NCBI GenBank assembly: GCA_035689185.1
Contig: DASSLY010000024.1
Span: 1-19,986, forward strand
Direction of reading: 5' to 3'
Length of the DNA: 19,986 bases
Origin: DASSLY01 sp035689185
GTDB taxonomy: Bacteria; Actinomycetota; Actinomycetes; Actinomycetales; Dermatophilaceae
The notes under the pieces were generated by a model, which worked only from the letters and a program-made list of their open reading frames with translations, did no database searches and was not told the origin of the DNA. This document shows, one piece after another, positions 1 through 8,656 of this stretch. A program made the translations under genes and the position numbers. Each line of letters opens with the position of its first letter. Within the stretch, counting starts at the first letter, position 1.

Positions 1-98
1 GGGTGCCGTGAGGCAGCCGAAGCGCTCGAGTCGCCGGAGCAGACTGGGCCGCGCGCCAGGTGCGGTCCGCGGTTTCGGCCCCGGGCCGGGTGCGCCTT

Positions 99-290
99 CT
101 ACCTGAGGTCGAGGGCCGCTGCCAGTCCCCGCCCGACGTTGCCCATCGCCGCGCGGCTGAGCGCGCCGATGTCACGCGACACTTCGTCCTCCCACAGCTC
201 GACGATGTCATCACAGACGACCGAGCCCGAGAACCCCTCCCCGGGACCAAGCGGCACGATGCTCGCAAGGTTCGGCTTGGGGCTTGTGGT
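99..290 (-). pseudogene. MazF/PemK-like toxin, C-terminal remnant
   Basis: This frame ends in a stretch that resembles the last half of MazF/PemK endoribonuclease toxins: GSVVCDDIVEL, then RDIGALSRAAMGNVGRGL and a final ALDLR. In the family the corresponding pieces are an SVV...I segment followed by a C-terminal helix with G-x6-M-x2-V-x-R-G-L and an LDL end. The preceding residues (LTTSPKPNLASIVPLGPGEG) may match the TSN...GEG loop region. The N-terminal half, with the W-x-D/V...RRP-V-L-V core, is absent; instead the frame runs into a hairpin and the tRNA. No antitoxin gene is visible on this side. A toxin lacking its N-terminal barrel strands should be inactive, so I call it a remnant. The similarity is by eye only; the frame could also be non-coding. 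Confidence 0.45.
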
Positions 291-370
291 GAGACAGGCC
301 GCGAGGGCGGCACCACGGCGCCCGACGCACGACAAGGCCCGGTCCAGGAGAGCTGGACTGGGCCGTGTGT

Positions 371-401
371 GGTTGGACCACCACAACTTGTGTGGTCAAC
401 C
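371..401 (-). terminator. Hairpin just 3' of tRNA-Thr
   Basis: On the minus strand the arms GGTTGACCACACAA and TTGTGGTGGTCCAACC pair along almost their full length, with two single-base bulges and a very short loop. It begins five bases after the tRNA discriminator base. There is no clear U-run, so it may act as a 3' processing or stabilising structure rather than a classic intrinsic terminator. Confidence 0.5.
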
Positions 402-406
402 TTCGG

Positions 407-480
407 AGCCGCCTGTCGGAATCGAACCGACGACCTATTCATTACGAGTGAATCGCTCTGGCCGACTGAGCTAAGGCGGC
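407..480 (-). tRNA. tRNA-Thr (anticodon CGT)
   Basis: The minus strand folds into a complete cloverleaf of 74 nt. The 7-bp acceptor stem is GCCGCCT with AGGCGGC, with discriminator T. The D-arm is GCTC/GAGC. The anticodon stem ATTCA/TGAAT closes the loop CTCGTAA, giving anticodon CGT (444-446), which reads the Thr codon ACG. The variable loop is AGGTC, and the T-arm GTCGG/CCGAC encloses TTCGATT. CCA is not encoded (the next bases are CCG), which is common in actinobacteria. It stands alone, downstream of the S33 peptidase gene. Confidence 0.96.
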
Positions 481-528
481 GCGTCCAGACCTCGACCGGG
501 CAAGCACGGCCGCCGGGCACGGGCCCCA

Positions 529-536
529 ACTGTATA
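529..536 (-). promoter_or_regulatory. Candidate -10 box for tRNA-Thr
   Basis: The minus strand reads TATACAGT here, containing both TATACA and the actinobacterial TANNNT form TACAGT, in otherwise very GC-rich DNA. It would start a transcript about 40 nt before the tRNA 5' end. No convincing -35 element is visible at 17-18 bp; that position falls in the upstream tandem repeat. Confidence 0.35.
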
Positions 537-555
537 CGGCGGCCAGCCGCCCGGC

Positions 556-681
556 ATCGTCGGTTCTACGACGAAGCCGGCCCAGCAGCGCAGTCCGTCC
601 GCCGGCAGCGTCTCGGGCAGATCGTCGGTTCCACGACGAAGCCGGCCTAGCAGCGCAGTCCCTCCGCCGGCAGCGTCTCGG
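556..681. repeat. Two-copy tandem duplication, 65-bp period
   Basis: Positions 556-616 and 621-681 match at 58 of 61 bases by eye, separated by 4 bp. Copy 2 contains the last codons (ETLPAEGLRC) and TAG stop of the S33 peptidase. Copy 1 lies beyond the stop and carries TGG where copy 2 has TAG. Each copy also holds a small perfect hairpin, TCGTCG-(6 nt)-CGACGA, at 557-574 and 622-639. The duplication therefore repeated the gene end together with its downstream hairpin. Confidence 0.9.
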
Positions 682-2209
682 TCAGGAGGAACCCGTCGAC
701 CGCCCGGTCGACGCACGCGTTGGACCGCCGGTATGCCGTGTGCCCGTCACCGTCGTAGGTCACCAGCCGGCCCTGGGCCAGCTCGTCGGCCAGCCGCACG
801 GCCGCGGAGTAGGGCGTGGCCGGGTCGCGGGTCGTGCCCACCACGACGATCGGGCCGCTGCCGGCCGCGTCGATCCGTTGCGGCTTGCCGGTGGCTGGCA
901 CCGGCCAGACACTGCACACTGCCGACCCCCAGGCCAGCAGCCGGCCCCAGGTCGGCGCGAGCGCCTGCAGGCGTGCAGCCTCGGCCGCGAAGGCCGGGGG
1001 GTCAGGCGACACCGCCCGGTCCAGGCAGTTCACCGCGTAGATCACCTGAAGCAGGTTGCCCTGGTAGCGGCCTTTCGCGTCCCGCTCCGCGTACTCGTCG
1101 GCCAGGGCCATGAGCTGCGTGCCGTCGCCGCGAAACGCTCTGGTCAGCGCCTGGGTCAGGGTGTCCCACCGCATCTCGTTGTACATGGCGTCGGCGATGC
1201 CCAGCGAGGCCCACCCCTCGGTGAGCCGGTCCAGCCGGGGGTCCTTCATCGGGATGGGGGCACTGTCCAGGCTCGCGAGCAGGTCCCGCAGCCGCTGCAT
1301 GCCGGCGGCGACCGTCGACCCCAGCGGGCAACCCGATCGCTTCACGCAGGCCGCCACGTAGTTCCGCGTAGCCTGCTCGAACCCGACCGCCTGGCCCTCG
1401 TTCAGCTGCTGAGCGGACAGGTCCGGAGCGATCGCACCGTCCAGGACGAACCGGCCGACCCGGGTGGGAAACAGTTCGGCGTAGGTCGCCCCCAGGAAGG
1501 TGCCGTAAGACTTGCCCAGGTAATCCAGCTTCGGCTCGCGCAGGGCCGCCCGCAGGATGTCCATGTCCTTGGCCGCGTCCACGGTGGACACGTGGCCGAG
1601 CAGGTCAGCGTTCCTGGCCTGGCAGGCCAGGGCGAACCGCCGCGCGTCGGCGAACAGCGCCGACTGCTCGGTCGCGTCGTCCGGGGTCGGGTCGGCCCCC
1701 AGGAAGCCGTCCATCGCCCGGTCGTCCAGGCACGTGATCGGCGCCGACTGGCCGACGCCGCGCGGGTCGAAGCCAACGACGTGGTAGCTGCGGCGAACGG
1801 CGCCGGACACGATCCGGTCGGCCGCGGCGGCATACTGCACGCCCGACGCGCCCGGTCCGCCCGGGTTGACGACCAGTGACCCGATCGGTGTCGAGGACCG
1901 GGCCCGGGCTCGCAGCACGGCCAGCTGGATGGAGGCTCCGTCGGGGTTGGCGTAGTCGACCGGGACCGCCAGCCGGGCGCACTGGTAGGAGCTGCAGGCC
2001 ACCCAGTTCAGCCGCTGGGCGTAGTAGCGGGCCAGGCCCGGCGAGCCGGTCGGGGCGGAGGTGGCGCTGGCGGTGTCGGTGGAGCTGGTCGGCCGGGGGG
2101 TGGCGACCGGGTCGGTGGCGGCGGCCTCGCCCGCCGTGCCGGTGCAGCCGGCGAGCAGTGCCGCAGAGCAGCCGAGGGCGGCAAGGCGGCTGCGGCGACG
2201 ACGGGGCAC
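647..2209 (-). CDS. Secreted lipoprotein alpha/beta hydrolase, S33 TAP-like peptidase
   Basis: This encodes 520 aa of the family that includes Streptomyces tripeptidyl aminopeptidase and related S33 hydrolases, which remove short N-terminal peptides outside the cell. An Arg-rich N-region (PRRRRSR), a hydrophobic segment and lipobox LAGC (Cys22) predict a lipid-anchored exoprotein, followed by a Ser/Thr/Pro/Ala-rich linker to about residue 58. The catalytic domain shows the oxyanion motif NPGGPGASG (115-123), the nucleophile elbow GKSYGT (Ser234), an acid in GTTRDPATPY (Asp462) and His490 in DGDGHTAY. The C-terminal part is the TAP-like domain. The start is GTG, with TAGCGT 7 nt upstream and no Shine-Dalgarno, so the mRNA is probably leaderless. 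The gene follows holB by 21 bp but seems to have its own promoter. Substrate is unknown. Confidence 0.9.
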   Translation of the reverse strand: MPRRRRSRLAALGCSAALLAGCTGTAGEAAATDPVATPRPTSSTDTASATSAPTGSPGLARYYAQRLNWVACSSYQCARLAVPVDYANPDGASIQLAVLRARARSSTPIGSLVVNPGGPGASGVQYAAAADRIVSGAVRRSYHVVGFDPRGVGQSAPITCLDDRAMDGFLGADPTPDDATEQSALFADARRFALACQARNADLLGHVSTVDAAKDMDILRAALREPKLDYLGKSYGTFLGATYAELFPTRVGRFVLDGAIAPDLSAQQLNEGQAVGFEQATRNYVAACVKRSGCPLGSTVAAGMQRLRDLLASLDSAPIPMKDPRLDRLTEGWASLGIADAMYNEMRWDTLTQALTRAFRGDGTQLMALADEYAERDAKGRYQGNLLQVIYAVNCLDRAVSPDPPAFAAEAARLQALAPTWGRLLAWGSAVCSVWPVPATGKPQRIDAAGSGPIVVVGTTRDPATPYSAAVRLADELAQGRLVTYDGDGHTAYRRSNACVDRAVDGFLLTETLPAEGLRC

Positions 2210-2216
2210 GGGCAGG

Positions 2217-2222
2217 ACGCTA
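2217..2222 (-). promoter_or_regulatory. -10 box, leaderless S33 peptidase transcript
   Basis: TAGCGT on the minus strand ends exactly 7 nt before the GTG start, the spacing that puts the transcription start on the first base of the start codon. The -35 region is poor. The box lies in the 21-bp gap after holB. Confidence 0.5.
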
Positions 2223-2230
2223 CCCGGGCC

Positions 2231-3370
2231 TCAACGAGGCAGCTGCAGCGCGACCGCCATCGCCTCCAGCGCGAGCAGTGGCGGCACGTTGGCCCCGATC
2301 CGCTCCCGGGCGGTGCCGATCGCATCCATCGCCAGCAGCAGCTGCTCCGGACCGAGCTGTTGGGCCAGCCGGCTGATCTGGTCGGCCATGTCCTGGTTCA
2401 CCAGCGCGACCGGAGCGCCGGTATGCAGCACCAGGGCGTCGCGGTAGGCCGAGAGCAGGTCGACCAGTGCCCGGTCCACCATGTCCCGGGCGAACCGGGT
2501 CGCGCGGGCCTTCTGCTCCTTCTCCAGCGCGGCCAGCTGCGCGCGCACGTGCGCCGGCTGGGTCCGGGCGGACTCGTCGGCGCCCAGGGCACGCAGCAGC
2601 GCGGCGCGCTCGGCCCGGTCACGGTCGGTTCCCGACTGGGCCGACTCCTCGGCGGCGATGGCGGCCAGATCGGCGGCGGCGTTGACCGCGTCACCCACGC
2701 CACGGATGCCCCCAGCCAGCGCGATGGTGTCCCGGCGGCGGATCCGGGCGCCCTCGTCGGTGGCCAGCCGCCGGGCCAGCCCGACGTGGCTCTGCGCGGC
2801 CTGCGCGGCATACCGGGCCATCGGCGGATCGATCCCGTCCCGACGGGCCAGCAGCGCGGCGACCGCCTCGACCGGCGGGGTCCGCAGCCGCACCTGCCTG
2901 CAGCGCGACCGGATGGTCACCAGCACGTCCTGCACCGACGGCGCGCACAGCATCCACACCGTGCGGGGGGATGGCTCCTCCAGCGCCTTCAGCAGAGCGT
3001 CGGCGGCATGGTCGGTGAGCCGGTCCGCGTCCTCGACCAGGATGAGCCGCCACGGGCCGACCGAGGGCCGGTGCGCCGCCAGCAGGACCAGGTCGCGAGC
3101 CTGCTCGACCCTGATCGACAGCCCCTCGGTGGCGACCACCGTCACGTCGGCGTGGGTCCCGTCCAGCGCGGTCCGGCACTCCCGGCAGGCGCCGCACCCG
3201 TCCAGCGGGCACAGCAGCGCGGCGGCGAAGGCCCGGGCGGCGACCGACCGGCCCGACCCCGGAGGGCCGGTGACCAGGTAGGCGTGGGTCATCGCCGCCG
3301 GGTCGGCCACCGCCTCCCGCAGCAAGGCGACCACCGGTTCCTGGCCGACGACGTCCTCCCAGACGCTCAT
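2231..3370 (-). CDS. holB: DNA polymerase III subunit delta' (clamp loader)
   Basis: The product (379 aa, MSVWEDVVGQEPVVALLREA...) is the delta' subunit of the clamp loader, which opens the beta clamp at primed templates. It shows an AAA+ fold: a degenerate Walker A GPPGSGRS (35-42, Arg41 for the usual Lys), four zinc-binding cysteines (Cys54, 59, 62, 65), a Walker B-like LILVEDAD (109-116), LLKALEEP and the SRC motif TIRSRC (152-157). The replaced Walker A lysine agrees with delta' not being an active ATPase; SRC supplies the arginine finger to the neighbouring subunit. The ATG overlaps the tmk stop as ATGA, so translation is coupled. A longer frame exists upstream, but it runs through tmk and has no family similarity. 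Confidence 0.95.
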   Translation of the reverse strand: MSVWEDVVGQEPVVALLREAVADPAAMTHAYLVTGPPGSGRSVAARAFAAALLCPLDGCGACRECRTALDGTHADVTVVATEGLSIRVEQARDLVLLAAHRPSVGPWRLILVEDADRLTDHAADALLKALEEPSPRTVWMLCAPSVQDVLVTIRSRCRQVRLRTPPVEAVAALLARRDGIDPPMARYAAQAAQSHVGLARRLATDEGARIRRRDTIALAGGIRGVGDAVNAAADLAAIAAEESAQSGTDRDRAERAALLRALGADESARTQPAHVRAQLAALEKEQKARATRFARDMVDRALVDLLSAYRDALVLHTGAPVALVNQDMADQISRLAQQLGPEQLLLAMDAIGTARERIGANVPPLLALEAMAVALQLPR

Positions 3371-4014
3371 CGGCGACCGCCGATCAGCTGCCCCACCCGG
3401 GTCCGCACCGCCTCGGCGAGCTCGTGCCGGGGCAGCGCCGCGTCGAGCACGAGATAGCGCTGCGGGTGGGCCGCGGCCAGGTCGAGGAACCGGCGGCGAA
3501 CCCGGTGGTGGAAGTCGTCGGGTTCGGACTCCAGCCGGTCGTGCAGCCCACCGCGACGCTGCCGCCCCTGCACCTCGGACACGTCGAGCAGGACGGTGAG
3601 GTCCGGAAGCAGCCCGCCGGTGGCCCACAGCGACAGCCGGCGGACCTCCTCGGCCCCCAGGTCCCGGCCGGCGCCCTGGTAGGCGACGGAGGAGTCGAGG
3701 TACCGGTCGGTGAGCACGTCCTCACCCCGCGCCAGCGCGGGCCGGACCAGGGTCTCGACGTGGTGCGCCCGGTCCGCGGCGAACAGCAGCGCCTCCGCGC
3801 GAGGCGCGACGTGCCCGCCGTGCAGCACCAGCCCGCGGATGGACGCGCCGAGCTCGGTGCCGCCCGGCTCCCGGGTCACGACCACGGTGCGGCCCTGCTC
3901 GGCCAGCCAGTCGCGCAGCAGCCGGGCCTGGGTGGACTTGCCGGCGCTGTCGCCGCCCTCGAAGGCGACGAACAGCCCCCGCCGCGGGGCGGGGGCTGTT
4001 CCCTCGGAGGCCAT
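3367..4014 (-). CDS. tmk: Thymidylate kinase
   Basis: This 215-aa protein phosphorylates dTMP to dTDP for DNA synthesis. Diagnostic parts are the P-loop FEGGDSAGKST (18-28), TREPGGT (48-54), the DRY motif in LTDRYLDSSVAYQG (Arg104) and a lid region rich in Arg (GRQRRGGLHDRLE, 150-162). The length fits the bacterial family. The ATG at 4014 is preceded by TAGGCT at 7 nt and no Shine-Dalgarno, so I infer a leaderless start. In-frame codons further upstream lack family similarity. It forms a two-gene unit with holB through a 4-bp ATGA overlap. Confidence 0.95.
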   Translation of the reverse strand: MASEGTAPAPRRGLFVAFEGGDSAGKSTQARLLRDWLAEQGRTVVVTREPGGTELGASIRGLVLHGGHVAPRAEALLFAADRAHHVETLVRPALARGEDVLTDRYLDSSVAYQGAGRDLGAEEVRRLSLWATGGLLPDLTVLLDVSEVQGRQRRGGLHDRLESEPDDFHHRVRRRFLDLAAAHPQRYLVLDAALPRHELAEAVRTRVGQLIGGRR

Positions 4015-4018
4015 ACCC

Positions 4019-4034
4019 GCGAGCCTAGGCTCGC
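4019..4034 (-). promoter_or_regulatory. Perfect 16-bp palindrome over the tmk -10 box
   Basis: GCGAGCCTAGGCTCGC is its own reverse complement. The minus-strand TAGGCT inside it (4022-4027) sits 7 nt before the tmk ATG, so the palindrome covers the likely -10 box and ends 4 bp from the start codon. It could be an operator. No convincing -35 is visible. Confidence 0.5.
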
Positions 4035-4115
4035 CGGCTGACACGGCCCGCTCCGGCCGACCGGGCCGAGCGCGAGCCCGGCCAGGCCCACGCGACATAC
4101 CGGGTGCTGGAGCGG

Positions 4116-4547
4116 CTAGCCGCGCGCGGCGTTGGCCACGATCGCGTCGTGGACGTACTGCGCCAAGCCCGGCGCCACGTCCTCGTAGGTCCTGGTGAAC
4201 CGCGGGTCGGCGAGGTACATCTCGGCGAGGTTGACGTGCAGCTGGGGTGAGCAGTCGTAGAACCAGCGGTCGATGTGCCGGCGCGCCTGCTCGGCGAGGT
4301 CCATCGCCTGCACGCTGGTGGCGGGGACGCCACCGGCCAGCGCCTGCGCGAAGGCGGCGTTGTTCGCCGCGCCCTCGTCCCGGATCTGCACCCACTGCTC
4401 CTTGGTGTAAGAGGCGGTCCGCTGCTGCGACTGCTTCCACGCGTCGGTGTCGCCCCAGCGCTGCTCGGCCTCGGTGGCGTACTCCTCGCTGAAACCGTCG
4501 CCGAAGAGCTCGCGCTGCTCCTGCTTGGTGAGCTGTACTCCTGTCAT
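4116..4547 (-). CDS. Internal start: TipAS-like ligand-domain-only product
   Basis: In-frame ATG codon 120 of the TipA-like gene is preceded by GGAGAGG, with 6 nt between GGAG and ATG. Translation there would give a 143-aa protein (MTGVQLTKQEQRELFGDGF...) consisting of just the ligand-binding domain. S. lividans tipA is known to make a similar short TipAS (144 aa) from an internal start at an equivalent Met, and that product outnumbers TipAL and sequesters drug. The site and Shine-Dalgarno are seen; the expression is inferred. Confidence 0.6.
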   Translation of the reverse strand: MTGVQLTKQEQRELFGDGFSEEYATEAEQRWGDTDAWKQSQQRTASYTKEQWVQIRDEGAANNAAFAQALAGGVPATSVQAMDLAEQARRHIDRWFYDCSPQLHVNLAEMYLADPRFTRTYEDVAPGLAQYVHDAIVANAARG

Positions 4548-4904
4548 CTGCCTCTCCAGTGCTCGGTCGATGGCCCGGACGAGATCAGCCATCTCCTCCA
4601 GTCGTGCTCCGACCGCGGCGCGTTGGCGGCGCAGGTGCCGGGTCAGCTCCTCGCCGTCGGCGTCGAGCAGGAGGGCGATCTCCTCCAGCGCGAAGCCCAA
4701 CCGCCGGTAGACCACCACGTGCTGAAGCACGGTGATGTCGGCGGGGGTGTAGAGCCGGTAGCCGGCCGCCGACCGCTCGCTGGGACGGACCAGCCCGATC
4801 TCGTCGTAGTGGTGCAACGTGCGCACCGTCACGGCGAACATCTCGGCGACCTGGCCCACCGTCAGCGGGTTGCCGACCGTCGTCGTCGGCTGCGTCTCGG
4901 CCAT
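4116..4904 (-). CDS. TipA-like MerR-family transcriptional activator
   Basis: The 262-aa protein has an N-terminal MerR winged-helix domain (LTVGQVAEMFAVTVRTLHHYDEIGLV..., about residues 14-83), a coiled-coil linker (about 85-120) and a C-terminal TipAS ligand domain (about 121-260) starting near FGDGFSEEYATEAEQRWGDTDAW. In S. lividans TipAL this domain covalently captures thiopeptide antibiotics through Cys214; here Cys218 in WFYDCSPQLH occupies what I judge to be the same place. The ATG at 4904 lies 7 nt after CATAGT, implying a leaderless transcript under a MerR-type promoter with an autoregulatory dyad. It is a single gene between topA and tmk. The actual ligand is unknown; the TipAS domain binds varied hydrophobic compounds in homologues. 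Confidence 0.93.
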   Translation of the reverse strand: MAETQPTTTVGNPLTVGQVAEMFAVTVRTLHHYDEIGLVRPSERSAAGYRLYTPADITVLQHVVVYRRLGFALEEIALLLDADGEELTRHLRRQRAAVGARLEEMADLVRAIDRALERQMTGVQLTKQEQRELFGDGFSEEYATEAEQRWGDTDAWKQSQQRTASYTKEQWVQIRDEGAANNAAFAQALAGGVPATSVQAMDLAEQARRHIDRWFYDCSPQLHVNLAEMYLADPRFTRTYEDVAPGLAQYVHDAIVANAARG

Positions 4905-4911
4905 GGCTGGA

Positions 4912-4942
4912 ACTATGGGGCCTCACCTCGGGTGAGGGTCAA
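4912..4942 (-). promoter_or_regulatory. MerR-type promoter and operator of the TipA-like gene
   Basis: On the minus strand TTGACC (4937-4942) and CATAGT (4912-4917) are separated by 19 bp, the stretched spacer typical of MerR-activated promoters. The spacer carries the dyad CTCAC-N5-GTGAG; the full perfect palindrome CCTCACC-TCG-GGTGAGG spans 4921-4937. As I recall it, the S. lividans tipA promoter has the same design (TTGCAC, 19-bp spacer with CTCAC-N5-GTGAG, CAGCGT). The -10 box ends 7 nt before ATG. Confidence 0.82.
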
Positions 4943-4994
4943 CACCGTGTGCCGCACCGATGAGGGTCGAAGCGGCTGAGCACCACGAGCGGGG

Positions 4995-7664
<2,670 letters not shown>

Positions 7665-7779
7665 GCGCCCCACCTGCCGTTCCACCCGGGCCACGTGCAG
7701 CGGATTCGTCGCTGCTCCGACGCGGCCGGGTCGCGGCATGACCGTACGACACTGGGGGGTAAACTTCCGAATCCGCCAC

Positions 7780-7812
7780 TTAGTTGAAGCTTGAACTAAA
7801 TGCCGGTATGCT
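7780..7812 (+). promoter_or_regulatory. Promoter overlapping a 20-bp AT-rich palindrome
   Basis: TTGAAG (7784-7789) and TATGCT (7807-7812) are 17 bp apart, a good housekeeping-type promoter; the GTG at 7819 follows after 6 nt, so the transcript should be leaderless. The -35 box lies inside TTAGTTGAAGCTTGAACTAA (7780-7799), an 18-of-20 palindrome that stands out as AT-rich. Its form resembles MarR-family operators, but no regulator gene is adjacent. Confidence 0.75.
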
Positions 7813-7818
7813 GCTCGC

Positions 7819-8607
7819 GTGACCTCTCGACAGCCCGTCCTCTACCTCAGCCACGGAGCGCCGCCGCTGGCCGACGACGCGACCTGGACCGCGGAGCTGG
7901 CCTCGTGGTCGGCCGCGCTGCCCCGGCCCGAGCAGATCCTGATGGTCTCCGCGCACTGGGAGGAGGCCCCGCTCGCGCTGTCCGCCACCCGGCCGGTGCC
8001 GCTGGTCTACGACTTCTGGGGCTTCCCGCAGAAGTACTACGAGGTGAGCTACGACGCTCCGGGCGCTCCGGCGCTGGCGGACTCGGTGACCAGGCTGCTG
8101 CGCGTTGCCGGGACGACGGTGCACCAGGACCAGAGCCGGGGCCTGGACCACGGGGCGTACGTGCCCCTGGTGGAGATGTACCCCGACGCCGATGTTCCCG
8201 TGCTGCAGATGTCGATGCCGACCCTGCAACCTCGCGCGCTGTTCGAGATCGGGCGCCGCCTGGCGCCGCTGCGCGACGAGGGGACGCTGATCGTGGGGTC
8301 CGGCTTCACCACGCACAACCTGCGCTGGTTCAGCCCGCGCTCGCCCGCGGACGCGGCACCGCCCGCGGCCTCCGCCGAGTTCGACCACTGGGCCCGGGAG
8401 GTGATGGCCGCCGGCGACGTCGACGCCCTGCTGGACTTCCTGGACAAGGCGCCCGCGGCCCGGGAGGCCCATCCGCGCACGGAGCACTTCGCCCCGCTGT
8501 TCGTCTCCCTGGGCGCCGCATGGGAGTCGGGAAGCACCCCCGAGGCGACCAGCGTCATCGACGGCTTCTGGTACGGCCTGTCGAAGCGCTCGTGGCAGCT
8601 CTCCTAG
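7819..8607 (+). CDS. DODA-type (LigB/YgiD) extradiol ring-opening dioxygenase
   Basis: The 262-aa protein belongs to the class III extradiol dioxygenase family represented by plant DOPA 4,5-dioxygenase and E. coli YgiD. Conserved features are SHGAPP (His12), SAHWE (His46), GLDHGAYVPL (His111), GSGFTTHNLRW (His166) and TEHFAPLF (His223); His12, His46 and His166 probably bind the metal, with His223 near the active site. The length matches the family. The natural substrate in bacteria is mostly unknown; a catechol-type compound is likely. It is transcribed alone, divergently from topA, from a palindrome-covered promoter, and converges with the methyltransferase gene. The 49 bp between those two stops contains no strong terminator that I can see. 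Confidence 0.92.
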   Translation: MTSRQPVLYLSHGAPPLADDATWTAELASWSAALPRPEQILMVSAHWEEAPLALSATRPVPLVYDFWGFPQKYYEVSYDAPGAPALADSVTRLLRVAGTTVHQDQSRGLDHGAYVPLVEMYPDADVPVLQMSMPTLQPRALFEIGRRLAPLRDEGTLIVGSGFTTHNLRWFSPRSPADAAPPAASAEFDHWAREVMAAGDVDALLDFLDKAPAAREAHPRTEHFAPLFVSLGAAWESGSTPEATSVIDGFWYGLSKRSWQLS

Positions 8608-8656
8608 GTCCGCCTCACACCCGACCGGAGGCCCGGCAAGGCCCGTTTCGGGGGTC

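Noticed and set aside
35..41. Delta' Walker A lysine replaced by arginine as a sign of a broken gene (residue numbers of the holB product)
   Set aside because: Delta' subunits are not ATPases in the clamp loader, and the rest of the protein, including zinc cysteines and SRC motif, is intact.
3371..3628. Upstream extension of holB
   Set aside because: The extra residues overlap tmk in another frame, are Arg/Pro/Ala-rich, and the ATGA overlap gives a natural start at 3370.
7665..7739. ATG start 25 codons upstream for topA
   Set aside because: No similarity to the family there, and the GTG at 7664 has a good ribosome-binding site right before KTLVIVESPTK.
8608..8656. Bidirectional terminator between the convergent dioxygenase and methyltransferase genes
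   Set aside because: Only a 4-bp CCCG/CGGG stem with no T-run could be found.
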